DNA of 64,000 nucleotides from contig CAMNPM010000003.1 in assembly GCA_946548065.1 (NCBI GenBank), positions 34,262 through 98,261 on the forward strand. The letters are read 5' to 3'. This DNA is from an uncultured Prevotella sp. Its GTDB lineage: Bacteria; Bacteroidota; Bacteroidia; Bacteroidales; Bacteroidaceae. The notes under the pieces are model-generated. The model was not told where the DNA came from. It saw only the letters and a program-made list of their open reading frames with translations, and did no database searches. Position numbers and translations under genes: made by a program. Of this stretch, positions 23,616-36,308 are shown piece after piece (the stretch's first letter is position 1; the number at the start of each line of letters is the position of its first letter).

Positions 23616-25570
23616 TGTCTGTATTTCTTGATAATACTGTATGCGGTGTAGAGTCCGAGCTCGCCTGCTTTCGACAGGTCGTCGATGCCCTCCTGTGTAT
23701 GCTTGGCGGCAATGCGGGCGAGTCCGCGGTTATACCACGCCTCTGCCAAGTTGGCATCCAGCTCGATGGCCTTCGAATAGTCACTGATGGCTCCTGAGAA
23801 GTCCTGCCGCTCAACGCTGACGTTGCCCCTATTATAATAGAGGTACGCGTTGGCATCCAGCTCGATGGCCCGGTTGAGGTCGATGAGCACGTTGGCAGTC
23901 TTCATGCGCACATCGGTGCCTTGCGAGGCGTTGAAGTGATTGAGGCGCGACTGGCACACGGCGCGCTGCCAATAGGCGAGCGACGAGGTGGAGTCGGTTT
24001 GCAGATAGGTGGTGAGGTCGTCGATGGCATCGGCATAGTTCTGTATGACGCTGAGTGCGACGGCCCGCTCCAGCAGGTTGCTGAGCTGTCCTATGCGGCT
24101 GAAGTAGCGCTGTGTGGCAGCTTCGCTCAGTGTGGTGGTGGTGCAGACGATGTACAGCTGGCGGTCGGCAGGCAGTGTGTGGTTGAGGGAGTCGACGTGG
24201 CGGTCGAAGGCCACATAGTGCTTCACGACGCTCTGCTGCCGCTCAGTGCTCAGCACGTACATGGGCATATAGTCCAGAGCCACACGCCGGTTCTGCACAC
24301 GTCCGCGCCAGGCGGTCTGGTAGTCGCTCTCCATCTCCTGCTCGTCGGCCACAGCCAGCTGGTTGTATTTCTCGATGTCCTCGTCGCTGCGCTTACGCAT
24401 CTGCCGCTTCGACAGTCGGGGCTGACGGCCATAGCGCTTGTCAATCTGGGCTTTCAGGATGCGAAACTCGTCGATTTCGGCCTGCTTGGTCATGCCCAGC
24501 TTGCGGTAGCACTGTGCGCGCTGGTGCAGTCCGGTCCAGAAATTGGGATATTGCTCGATGACCTTCGAGTAGTCGCGGATGGCCGCTCGTGGATTGCCTG
24601 TCTGTTCGAGGAGCAGGGCGCGGTTGTAGAGGGCCATCAGGTTGTCGGGTTCCAGCTTCAGCACGAAGTCGAAGTCGGTAATGGCGCGGTTGTCGTCGCC
24701 CACCTGAGCGCGCAGCAGTCCGCGGTTGTAGTGTCCCAGGAAGTTGTTGGGGTCGTAGTCGAGGGCGGTGTCGTAGTCGGACATAGCCCCTCGCAGGTTG
24801 TTCTGGTTGAAGCGGGCCAGAGCGCGGTTGATGTAGAGTCCTGCATCGCGCGGCAACAGATGAATGGCTTTGTCGAGCGACTGCTCGCCCTCCTTCCACT
24901 CGCTCCGGGCCAGGCTGATGACAGCCCGCTGGGCCCATACGCGACCGTTGTATGCATCGAGCTCCAGGCTCTGCTCCAGCGCGGCGATGGCCTGGGCGGT
25001 GTCCTTCTGCTGCAGGTAGGCCTGCGCTTTCATCGCGGGGATGCTGGCGTTCTTGCTCCACTTCACCGACATCGTGTCCAGCTCGGCCAGCGCTCCCTCG
25101 TAGTCTTTTTGCTGCAGTCGGCACAGTGCGCGGTTGTGCCAAAGGCTGGAGGTCTCGGGTTCGTAGTGCAGGGCGCGGTTGTAGTCGCTGATGGCCTCCT
25201 GGTATTTCTTCTGCTGGATGCGGCACAGTCCGCGCAGCTCGTAGATGCCCACCACGAAGGGGTTGCGGCTGATGGCCTCGGAGCAGTCGCTCTCGGCTCC
25301 TGAATAGTCGTCGAGATAGTACTTGGCCACACCCCTGTAGTACCAAGGTTCATAGAGGTATGGTTTGGCGGAGATGACTTGGTTGAAGTACTGGATGCTC
25401 AGCACATAGTCTTCGTAGTAGAGTGCCGAGCGTCCGTTCATCAGCAGGCGGTCGGTATTAAACTGGGCCAGAGCCCCCTGAGGGATGAACGAAAAAAGAA
25501 AAATGAGAAGCGACCAGAGAACACTCTTTCCGCTTCTGTTCCTACTACTATTACTATGATTATCCAACAT
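23612..25570 (-). CDS. Periplasmic TPR-repeat protein
   Basis: 652 residues. A basic N-terminus and hydrophobic stretch (SVLWSLLIFLFSFIPQGALA, 17-36) form a signal peptide. At least nine TPR units follow from about 40 to 370 (PWYYRGVAKYYLDDYSGAES, GHYNRGLLRAQVGDDNRAIT), then a charged region, and two or three more units at the C-terminus. TPR arrays bind peptides and scaffold complexes. The gene follows def after a 54-bp gap made mostly of a 14-bp repeat, in the same order (ruvX-def-TPR) seen in other Bacteroidetes. Confidence 0.9.
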   Translation of the reverse strand: MLDNHSNSSRNRSGKSVLWSLLIFLFSFIPQGALAQFNTDRLLMNGRSALYYEDYVLSIQYFNQVISAKPYLYEPWYYRGVAKYYLDDYSGAESDCSEAISRNPFVVGIYELRGLCRIQQKKYQEAISDYNRALHYEPETSSLWHNRALCRLQQKDYEGALAELDTMSVKWSKNASIPAMKAQAYLQQKDTAQAIAALEQSLELDAYNGRVWAQRAVISLARSEWKEGEQSLDKAIHLLPRDAGLYINRALARFNQNNLRGAMSDYDTALDYDPNNFLGHYNRGLLRAQVGDDNRAITDFDFVLKLEPDNLMALYNRALLLEQTGNPRAAIRDYSKVIEQYPNFWTGLHQRAQCYRKLGMTKQAEIDEFRILKAQIDKRYGRQPRLSKRQMRKRSDEDIEKYNQLAVADEQEMESDYQTAWRGRVQNRRVALDYMPMYVLSTERQQSVVKHYVAFDRHVDSLNHTLPADRQLYIVCTTTTLSEAATQRYFSRIGQLSNLLERAVALSVIQNYADAIDDLTTYLQTDSTSSLAYWQRAVCQSRLNHFNASQGTDVRMKTANVLIDLNRAIELDANAYLYYNRGNVSVERQDFSGAISDYSKAIELDANLAEAWYNRGLARIAAKHTQEGIDDLSKAGELGLYTAYSIIKKYRQ

Positions 25571-25585
25571 CTCTTTTACCTCTTA

Positions 25586-25627
25586 CCTCAGACCTCATCC
25601 CTCAGACCTCATCCCTCAGACCTCTTA
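25586..25627. repeat. 14-bp tandem repeat between def and the TPR gene
   Basis: Three units on the plus strand (CCTCAGACCTCATC, CCTCAGACCTCATC, CCTCAGACCTCTTA). On the coding strand it is a run of GAGGTCTGAGG-like words. It includes the def stop codon and ends 15 bases before the TPR start codon. Confidence 0.9.
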
Positions 25628-26185
25628 CCTCTTGACGGGTTTGGTCTTGTATGCGCAGCGATAGCGCCCCAGCGTCAGGGCCTTGAGCTTGCTCTTGATG
25701 AGCTGCTTGCGGAGCGGCGAGATATGGTCGACAAACATCTTTCCGTCAAGATGGTCGAACTCGTGCTGCATCACGCGCGCCAGGTATCCGCCAATCCACT
25801 GGTCATGATGCTGGAACTGCCCGTCGTCCCATTCAACGTGAACGCGCGTGGGACGTACCACCTTCTCGTGAATGGCGGGCAGCGACAGACAGCCCTCCTC
25901 GGAGGTGTCGGTCTTCGTGTCGTCGTACTCGATGATGTGTGGATTGATGTAAACCTGACGAAAGCCTTTGTATTCGGGCAGGTCGTCGCTGATAACGTCG
26001 AGGTCGATGACTGAGAGGCGGATGGACTTGCCCACCTGGGGTGCTGCCAGCCCGATGCCCTCGCTCTGGGCCAGCGTCTCCCACATGTCGTTAATCAGCT
26101 GCTCCAGCTGTGGATAGTCGGGGGTGATATCCTCGGCCACCTTGCGCAGCACGGGGTTTCCGTAAATATATATTGGTAGAATCAT
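25625..26185 (-). CDS. def: Peptide deformylase
   Basis: 186 residues with the three deformylase motifs GIGLAAPQVG, EGCLSLP and QHEFDHLDG, whose cysteine and two histidines bind the metal. It removes the formyl group from nascent proteins. It follows ruvX by 36 bp. Confidence 0.97.
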   Translation of the reverse strand: MILPIYIYGNPVLRKVAEDITPDYPQLEQLINDMWETLAQSEGIGLAAPQVGKSIRLSVIDLDVISDDLPEYKGFRQVYINPHIIEYDDTKTDTSEEGCLSLPAIHEKVVRPTRVHVEWDDGQFQHHDQWIGGYLARVMQHEFDHLDGKMFVDHISPLRKQLIKSKLKALTLGRYRCAYKTKPVKR

Positions 26186-26221
26186 TGGATGGTCTTACAA
26201 TTTCTTTTCAACTGTTGCACT

Positions 26222-26638
26222 TCACAATTTCTTGCTTCTCATATAGTCCTCAAGGATGATGGTGGCCGAAATCTCGTCCACCAGAGCCTTGTCCTGGCGC
26301 GACTTCTTCTTCAGCCCTCCCTCAAGCATAGCCCTATGGGCCAGCACGGAGGTGAAACGCTCGTCGTAGTACTCGATGGGTATTTCTGGCTTTGCCTTGC
26401 GCCAGCGGTTGACAAACTGCTGCACACGCTGCAGATTCTCGCTGGGTGCGCCATTGGGCTGTCGAGGCTCGCCAATCACGATGCGCTCCACGGGCTCACG
26501 GCTCACATACTGGCACAGCCAGTCGAAGAGCTCTGATGTGGCGACAGTCGCCAACCCGCCAGCGATGAGCTGCAGCGGGTCGGTGACTGCCAATCCGGTT
26601 CGTTTCTTACCGTAGTCTATCGACAGTATCCTTGCCAC
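26222..26638 (-). CDS. ruvX: Putative pre-16S rRNA nuclease RuvX (YqgF)
   Basis: 138 residues. It starts MARILSIDYGKKRTGLAV, with an RNase H-like fold and acidic residues in DYGKKR, EYYDERFTS and ALVDEISATIIL. The family was first proposed as a Holliday junction resolvase and is now linked to 16S rRNA 5' processing. It starts 3 bp after the SPOR gene stop. Confidence 0.95.
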   Translation of the reverse strand: MARILSIDYGKKRTGLAVTDPLQLIAGGLATVATSELFDWLCQYVSREPVERIVIGEPRQPNGAPSENLQRVQQFVNRWRKAKPEIPIEYYDERFTSVLAHRAMLEGGLKKKSRQDKALVDEISATIILEDYMRSKKL

Positions 26639-26641
26639 ACC

Positions 26642-27139
26642 TTATTTCGCATACAGCAGCCAAGCACCAGGATACTTCACCTGCAGGTCGTTGCGGCTTG
26701 CGGCGGCCTCAGCCTTCGTGTCGAACGTAGCGGCTACCACACGGTACATGGCGGGCTGGACAGCTGAGTTGAGCACAATCTGGGCATTGTAGCCAGTATT
26801 GAGCAACGTCTGCTGCAGCCCCTCGGCATTGGCCTTCAGAGAGAACGAACCCACTACGACGCTGAAGTTCTTCAGACCTGAACCGTTGATGACGGTAACA
26901 GTCTCCTGGCGCACAGCTACATTGTCGCCATTGTCAATCACCTGGGGCCGGGTAGCCACGCGCTCCTCCAAAGGAGTCACCACCGGCTGCTGGGTAACGG
27001 GCTGCTGAGCGGGCTGCTGAGCTTCCTCCTGAGCCTTTGCCTTCAGATAAGCCTGCTTGTAGGCACTTTCACTTGACTTACAGCTTGTAAAAGCCATTGC
27101 TGCGCAAAAACCGGCGCAAAGCATGATGTACTTCTTCAT
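26642..27139 (-). CDS. SPOR-domain lipoprotein
   Basis: 165 residues. The lipobox AFTSC gives C20. A glutamine-rich linker (QQPAQQPVTQQP) precedes a SPOR domain at about 88-165 (FSVVVGSFSLKANAEGLQQ ... VKYPGAWLLYAK). SPOR domains bind glycan strands lacking stem peptides and often locate to the division site. It is the first gene of the cluster with ruvX and def; no clean TAnnTTTG promoter was found in the gap to 27319. Confidence 0.9.
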   Translation of the reverse strand: MKKYIMLCAGFCAAMAFTSCKSSESAYKQAYLKAKAQEEAQQPAQQPVTQQPVVTPLEERVATRPQVIDNGDNVAVRQETVTVINGSGLKNFSVVVGSFSLKANAEGLQQTLLNTGYNAQIVLNSAVQPAMYRVVAATFDTKAEAAASRNDLQVKYPGAWLLYAK

Positions 27140-27241
27140 AATTTCCTATTCGTTTTATTATACTAATTATATTTATATTTGCTTATTTGACCGCGAAATT
27201 ACAAAATATCGGGCAAACAAGAAGAAAAAAGCTGCATAAAG

Positions 27242-27273
27242 TTTGTTAATTTCGAAAACTTTCCGTATATTTG
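27242..27273 (+). promoter_or_regulatory. Promoter of the YtxH/holin-like operon
   Basis: TTTG (27242-27245), a 20-bp spacer and TATATTTG (27266-27273); the ATG is 45 bp downstream. Confidence 0.8.
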
Positions 27274-27318
27274 CCAGCAGAATTACGTTTAACCCAATAA
27301 AAAAAACAGAAAACGAGT

Positions 27319-27537
27319 ATGAAAAGTTTAGGTTATTTAGGCGCATTCTTCGGCGGTGCACTCGCCGGAGCAGTCATTGGTCTCTTGCTGGCTCCTGAGA
27401 AGGGCGAAGACACCCGCGAGAAGATTACGGATGCCGTAGACGAGTTTATGAAGAAGCACAACATCAAGCTCAGCCGCAACGAAGTGAACGACCTGGTGGA
27501 CGACATTGCCGAGGCTGCTCCTGAAGTAGAGGCATAA
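27319..27537 (+). CDS. YtxH domain small membrane protein
   Basis: 72 residues. A glycine-rich membrane helix (YLGAFFGGALAGAVIGLLLA, 5-24) is followed by PEKGEDTREKITDAVDEF, the YtxH signature, and an amphipathic helix. YtxH proteins are small stress-linked envelope proteins. First gene of a three-gene set also seen in other Bacteroidetes. Confidence 0.9.
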   Translation: MKSLGYLGAFFGGALAGAVIGLLLAPEKGEDTREKITDAVDEFMKKHNIKLSRNEVNDLVDDIAEAAPEVEA

Positions 27538-27575
27538 GCTATATTTTCCGTCAAAGAACAAAAACGCTACAACAA

Positions 27576-27923
27576 GTGCTATCAAGCGACAAGAATGTAG
27601 AAACGATTGCCCAGCTGGCGGAGACTGTCAAGCATTACCTCGGGCTTCAGGGCGAGTACCTGAAGCTCGATGTAATTGACAAGCTGGTGCGACTGCTCAA
27701 GTTCATCATCCTGGCTGTGATCTTCTTCTTCATCATCATGGCCGTTGTGCTCTATTTCTCGTTTGCCGTTGCCTATTGGCTTTCTGCATACGTGGGGCTT
27801 GCGGCAGCATTCTTCATTGTCTGCATTCTGCACCTCATCATTTTCCTGCTCTTCGTCAACTTCCGCAAGGCTTGGATAGAACGCCCATTGGTGCATTTCC
27901 TAACCAACCTGCTGCTGAGTTAA
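27576..27923 (+). CDS. Phage-holin-like family membrane protein
   Basis: 115 residues. An N-terminal amphipathic helix of about 40 residues precedes two long membrane helices (about 44-66 and 72-95). This matches the Phage_holin_3_6 family of chromosomal proteins; despite the name there is no phage context here. It follows the YtxH gene by 38 bp. Confidence 0.85.
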   Translation: MLSSDKNVETIAQLAETVKHYLGLQGEYLKLDVIDKLVRLLKFIILAVIFFFIIMAVVLYFSFAVAYWLSAYVGLAAAFFIVCILHLIIFLLFVNFRKAWIERPLVHFLTNLLLS

Positions 27924-27953
27924 TAACCATCCCAGAAAATCACTGAACCGACT

Positions 27954-28220
27954 ATGCAATTGCCCGTCAGAACCCCAGAAACCACCTACAACACGCTGGA
28001 AGACATACAGCTGCGAAAAGAGCAGCTCGCTGCCCAAATACAGCAGGACAACAAGCAGTTCTCTTCACTCTGGAACCAGCTCTTCGTCAAGCGCCAGGAA
28101 GCCAGCAAGGGCGAATGGATAGCCGGCATCATCACCAACGGCATCACCGCTGTCGACACCTTCCTGCTGGTTCGTAAACTCTTCAAGAACTACGGCCATA
28201 TCTTCCATAAGAGCAAGTAG
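27954..28220 (+). CDS. Small conserved protein of the YtxH/holin-like operon
   Basis: 88 residues, starting MQLPVRTPETTYNTLEDIQL. A charged helical region (15-45) is followed by a moderately hydrophobic stretch (GEWIAGIITNGITAVDTFLL) that may sit at the membrane. It is 30 bp after the holin-like gene. I do not recognise a named domain; co-occurrence suggests a role in the same membrane complex. Confidence 0.8.
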   Translation: MQLPVRTPETTYNTLEDIQLRKEQLAAQIQQDNKQFSSLWNQLFVKRQEASKGEWIAGIITNGITAVDTFLLVRKLFKNYGHIFHKSK

Positions 28221-28348
28221 TCCTTGCCAGCAATCCCCATTTATTTCTTGCCCGCAGACTGGATATCAGCTTCAGCTGCAGTATACACTTGGCCCTACAC
28301 CTGCATGTGTAACTTTTGCATCCAACCGACTCAAACAATTCTACAGAT

Positions 28349-30616
28349 ATGAAACGAATCTATTATTTAGTAACAATACTATTGACAATGTCTGCCGTGC
28401 TGTCTGCACAGACACAGCAGGGCGTGGTTAAGACGCGCGGACGATTGGGAGCCAACGGAGCTGTAATAGCAGGTAGCAGGCTGGCGGGAGCATCCGTCGT
28501 GCTGAAGGGCGGCAATGCGGTGGTCAGCGGAAACAACGGCAACTTCTCGCTGCTTGTACCCTCAGGTATCTTCTACCTGCAGAACGTGCAGAAACAAGGC
28601 TACGTACTGACCGACCCTGACGTGCTGTCGCGTCAGTATGCCTGCTCGCGCAATCCCCTGCTATTGGTAATGGAGGTACCCGACCTGCAGGCCAGCGACA
28701 AGCTGGATGCCGAACGGAAAATTCGCCGCACACTGCAAAAACAACTGACCCAGAAAGAGGACGAGCTGGAGGCACTGAAAGAGCAGCACAAGGTTAGCGA
28801 GGAGCAGTATCGCCAACAGCTGCAAGCCATCTACAGTCAGCAGGAGAGCAACGAACGGCTAATCAGCGAGATGGCCGAGCGCTATGCCACCATCGATTTC
28901 GACCAGATGGACGAGTTCAATCGTCGCATCAGCCAGCTCATACTCGACGGACAGCTGACGGAGGCCGACTCACTGCTCAACACCAAAGGCGACATCAACA
29001 GCCGAGCCGACCAGCTGCGCCAACACCAGCAAGCCAACGCCCAAGCTGAGCGGGAGCTGACCCAGAAACAGAAAAAGCTAGAGCGCAGCAAGGCACTGAC
29101 ACGGCAGGAAATGGAAGACCTGGCCCAGGACTGCTACTCGAAGTTCGAAATCTTCAAGATGCAGCACCAGAACGATTCGGCCATCCACTATATCGAACTT
29201 CGCGCCAGCCTGGATACGACCAATGTACAATGGCTCATTGATGTTGGGGAGTATATCCACGAGTTCCTCGCCGACTACAACAGAGCCTTGTCCTGCTACG
29301 AGAAAGCCCTTCAGATTGCCACAGCCCAAAAGGGAGAGTATAGTTATCAGACTGCCGACTGCCTGAACGACATTGCAGTAGTCTATATCCGACAGGCCAA
29401 GTTTGAGGAAAGTCTGAAGACGAGCCAGAAAGTGCTCGACATTCGCCAGCGAGTGCTTGGCGAGATGCACCCGCGCACCGCCCTAGCCTACTCCAACGTC
29501 GGTGGCTGCTACCAGGAAAAGGGCGACTATGCCAAGGCTATAGAATATCGGAAACACGCCTTGGACATCTACCTGCAAGTGTTTGGCGAAAACCATGCCG
29601 ATGTAGCCAGAGAAATCGGACAATTAGGATTGTCTTATGATACTAAAGGCGATTACCAACATGCATTGGAGTACTACCAGCGAGCACTCAGGATATACAA
29701 TGGCCTACCCAAGAGCGAGCAGTTAGGCATTGCCTTGGTCAAGTCGAACATGGTCTATATGTATTACGCCCAAGGCAACTATGCCAAAGGTTTGGAGTGC
29801 GCCCAACAAGCATTAGGCCTCTACGAAGAGACCTACGGAAAAGACCATCCACTCACGGCCATTGCCTATAACAATCTAGCCACACTCTACTATTCTTCCG
29901 GCAATGCAGAGATAGCCTTAGACTATTTCCTGCATGCCCTAACTGTGGCGAAAAAGGTGAATGGCGAGAAACACCCCAACGTGGCCATTAACTATAGTAA
30001 TCTGGCAGTGCTCTACTCCAACATGGAGAAACATCAGGAGGCGTTAGACATGCTGCAGCAGTCCATTGCCATACTGCAAGGATACTACGGTCCCCTGGAC
30101 ATGAACCTTACAGCTCCATATATCAACCTTGCCAACGTATATGAAACCCTCAATCAATACGATAAGGCTCTCGAGTGTTACAATAAGTCACTAGCCATAT
30201 TTAAGCATAATAAGATAGAAGACAATAACCTCCAACTGGCTAATCTTTATTCAGGGATGGGAAGGACCTACCGACTGACGGACAATTTGGCCAAAGCCGA
30301 AGAGTGCTATGAAAAGGCAATAAAAGTAATCAGCTCGCTGGGCAACGAGAAACACCCCGACCTCGCTATGGTCTATGTCAACATGGTGCGCCTGCGGGGG
30401 CAGCAGCAACGTTATCTTGAGGCTGTCGACTATCTGGAGAAAGCCTTCGCCATCAATGCTGAACAAAAACTCGACATGGATACTTACAAACGTATTGCTG
30501 GTTTCATGGCCCAATGGGTAGAGAAGGCAGAACAGGCCGGCTATCCCCAGCTGTTACAACTGAAAGAGCGCTTCGAAAAAGCCAAGGCCACCTATCCACA
30601 ATTCTTCCAAGACTGA
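28349..30616 (+). CDS. Kinesin-light-chain-like TPR protein, exported
   Basis: 755 residues from ATG at 28349, chosen because it opens a clean signal peptide (MKRIYYLVTILLTMSAVLSA); an in-frame ATG 33 bp upstream would add a polar tail. Residues 25-105 form a carboxypeptidase-regulatory-like beta domain (GARLAGASVVLKGG-type, with GNFSLLVPSGIFYLQNV), then a coiled coil (about 115-260), then ten or so 42-residue TPR units of the kinesin light chain type (HPRTALAYSNVGGCYQEKGD, HPLTAIAYNNLATLYYSSGN). The last two units are less regular. It is monocistronic; function unknown, probably a periplasmic scaffold or sensor. Confidence 0.87.
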   Translation: MKRIYYLVTILLTMSAVLSAQTQQGVVKTRGRLGANGAVIAGSRLAGASVVLKGGNAVVSGNNGNFSLLVPSGIFYLQNVQKQGYVLTDPDVLSRQYACSRNPLLLVMEVPDLQASDKLDAERKIRRTLQKQLTQKEDELEALKEQHKVSEEQYRQQLQAIYSQQESNERLISEMAERYATIDFDQMDEFNRRISQLILDGQLTEADSLLNTKGDINSRADQLRQHQQANAQAERELTQKQKKLERSKALTRQEMEDLAQDCYSKFEIFKMQHQNDSAIHYIELRASLDTTNVQWLIDVGEYIHEFLADYNRALSCYEKALQIATAQKGEYSYQTADCLNDIAVVYIRQAKFEESLKTSQKVLDIRQRVLGEMHPRTALAYSNVGGCYQEKGDYAKAIEYRKHALDIYLQVFGENHADVAREIGQLGLSYDTKGDYQHALEYYQRALRIYNGLPKSEQLGIALVKSNMVYMYYAQGNYAKGLECAQQALGLYEETYGKDHPLTAIAYNNLATLYYSSGNAEIALDYFLHALTVAKKVNGEKHPNVAINYSNLAVLYSNMEKHQEALDMLQQSIAILQGYYGPLDMNLTAPYINLANVYETLNQYDKALECYNKSLAIFKHNKIEDNNLQLANLYSGMGRTYRLTDNLAKAEECYEKAIKVISSLGNEKHPDLAMVYVNMVRLRGQQQRYLEAVDYLEKAFAINAEQKLDMDTYKRIAGFMAQWVEKAEQAGYPQLLQLKERFEKAKATYPQFFQD

Positions 30617-30666
30617 CTCCCTTAGCTTATCCGGCAGCAGAACGCGAATGGTTCGGATACGTCCTA

Positions 30667-34816
<4,150 letters not shown>

Positions 34817-34931
34817 TCTTTCCTATATTTATTTCCTGAGGTGGCGTGTTCACGCTTCTAACGAGCCGTAATGCCGTTGGCAATGAGATTACTTCTCGTT
34901 GCCAACGAAACGTAACCTCATTAAAATACGT

Positions 34932-35353
34932 CAACACTCCCCCCAATCGGCTGCAAACCCTTTGTACAAAGGCATTTAGCAGTGATGGGTGTTGCCTCAA
35001 CACTCCCCCAACACTACACCAAACACTACACCAAACACTACACCAATGACACTCCCAACTATTCTTTCAATCATGTTGCTGAAAACATAGTCACAGCATG
35101 ATAATGACGAGCAAAGACAGGATAGATTACATAAAGAAATTTCGCATTTTCTCCAACTGTGTGCTAAGGCGAGTTTTTGCTACGACGCGATAAAAAAATT
35201 GCAGTCTCGGGAGGACGCAAAATTATGTCACTTGGAGACCAACCGCCCCTCTGGGGGAGTGTTGGGGGGAGTGTTGGGGGAGTGTCTGGCCAACACCCAC
35301 CCCGTTGAAACACCTTTGTACAAAGGGTTTACAGACGATTGGGGGGAGTGTTG
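34932..35353. mobile_element. 422-bp element with about 100-bp imperfect terminal inverted repeats
   Basis: The left arm 34932-35032 and the reverse complement of the right arm 35253-35353 align without gaps over about 100 bp at roughly 75-80 percent identity. Both start CAACACTCCCCCCAATCG and both carry the perfect palindrome CCTTTGTACAAAGG (34959-34972 and 35313-35326). Further in, both arms hold repeats of CAACACTCCCCC or CAAACACTACAC. The centre (about 35045-35250) has no open frame of note. No target-site duplication is visible. This resembles a small non-autonomous (MITE-like) element or the remains of one; a structural role is an alternative. Confidence 0.5.
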
Positions 35354-35417
35354 GGCCGCATGGGAAGATCTGAATTCAAATGAATTAGAACCAACACTCA
35401 GTTAGCTTCGAAGAGTA

Positions 35418-36308
35418 TCAGTTGTTGTAGGCATCCTCACCAATCTGTTCAAGTGCTCCAATGGTCATCTTGCGCAGGTCGTAGAACGAACCGTTGTAGA
35501 TGTCAAAGTCAACATTGCCCTCAATGCCAGGCAACTTGCCGACATCGGTATGTTGCCAGAACTTCCAACGGCCTTTATACTCTACCTTATCCACATAGTA
35601 ATGGGCTATCCAATAGGGATATGAGTCGAAGATAGAGTCGTTGAGATAACGCATCTTGAACTTGTAATATGTATAAATGATAGGTTTTACGCCATAATGG
35701 CATTCCACCATATTCAGCCAGAGCTGGATGCTCTGCTGAAACTGTTCGTCGGTCTGGTTCTTAGGTTTATGTTCTACATCGAGCACAGGAGGCAGATCGC
35801 CCTTTTCCAGTTTTACATTTCTGATGAAAAACTCCGCCTGGGATTTGGCAGGCGAGTGGACGCTGTAGAAGTGGTATGCCCCGCGCGTGAACCCATACTC
35901 CCGTGCCTGGTAGAAATTTTCGATGAAATTCTCGTCAACCTTCGTTGAACCCTCGGTAGCCTTGATCATGACAAACCGGATGGGGAACTTGTCAATAGTC
36001 CCTTCGTCCTTCAGTGTCTGCCAGTCAATCTCGCCTTGGTGATGGCTGATGTCTATGCCGTGAATCTCATAGCCTTCAGGATAGCTGATGTCGCCATACA
36101 AGGCTCGGAATCGGAAGCCGAAAGGTCCGATGAAGAAATAGTAGAAGAAATAAATGTAAACGGCCAACACGCAAGCTCCGCCTATCCACCAAGCCCATCC
36201 GGGAAGTTTCTGCAGCAGACGAATAAAGACATTCGGACGCCTATGAGCCACAGGGCCTGAACGGCGTCCGGATGTCGTTTTCTTGGGTGTTGTCCTTCTT
36301 TGAGGCAT
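35418..36308 (-). CDS. GH25 family lysozyme, membrane anchored
   Basis: 296 residues. A basic cytoplasmic N-terminus (PQRRTTPKKTTSGRRS) precedes a membrane helix at about 38-58, and a GH25 domain runs from about 80 to the end: IHGIDISHHQGEIDW, FVMIKATEG, PPVLDVEHKP with the catalytic acidic pair, and KFWQHTDVGKLPGIEGNVDFD. GH25 enzymes cut peptidoglycan glycan chains. Its ATG overlaps the pfp stop (TAATG), so it is coupled to an unrelated glycolytic gene. Confidence 0.93.
   Translation of the reverse strand: MPQRRTTPKKTTSGRRSGPVAHRRPNVFIRLLQKLPGWAWWIGGACVLAVYIYFFYYFFIGPFGFRFRALYGDISYPEGYEIHGIDISHHQGEIDWQTLKDEGTIDKFPIRFVMIKATEGSTKVDENFIENFYQAREYGFTRGAYHFYSVHSPAKSQAEFFIRNVKLEKGDLPPVLDVEHKPKNQTDEQFQQSIQLWLNMVECHYGVKPIIYTYYKFKMRYLNDSIFDSYPYWIAHYYVDKVEYKGRWKFWQHTDVGKLPGIEGNVDFDIYNGSFYDLRKMTIGALEQIGEDAYNN

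Noticed and set aside
23921..25303. 460-codon plus-strand open frame opposite the TPR gene
   Set aside because: The minus strand codes for a regular TPR protein; the antisense frame is a by-product of its codon bias.
27576..27923. Prophage remnant based on the holin-like gene
   Set aside because: No other phage gene is nearby; this family is a common chromosomal one linked to YtxH.
34846..35405. Two short frames rich in TPP, TLHQ and GGVLG as genes
   Set aside because: They are translations of the inverted-repeat arms and carry no start context; more likely repeat by-products or, at best, fossil coding sequence.
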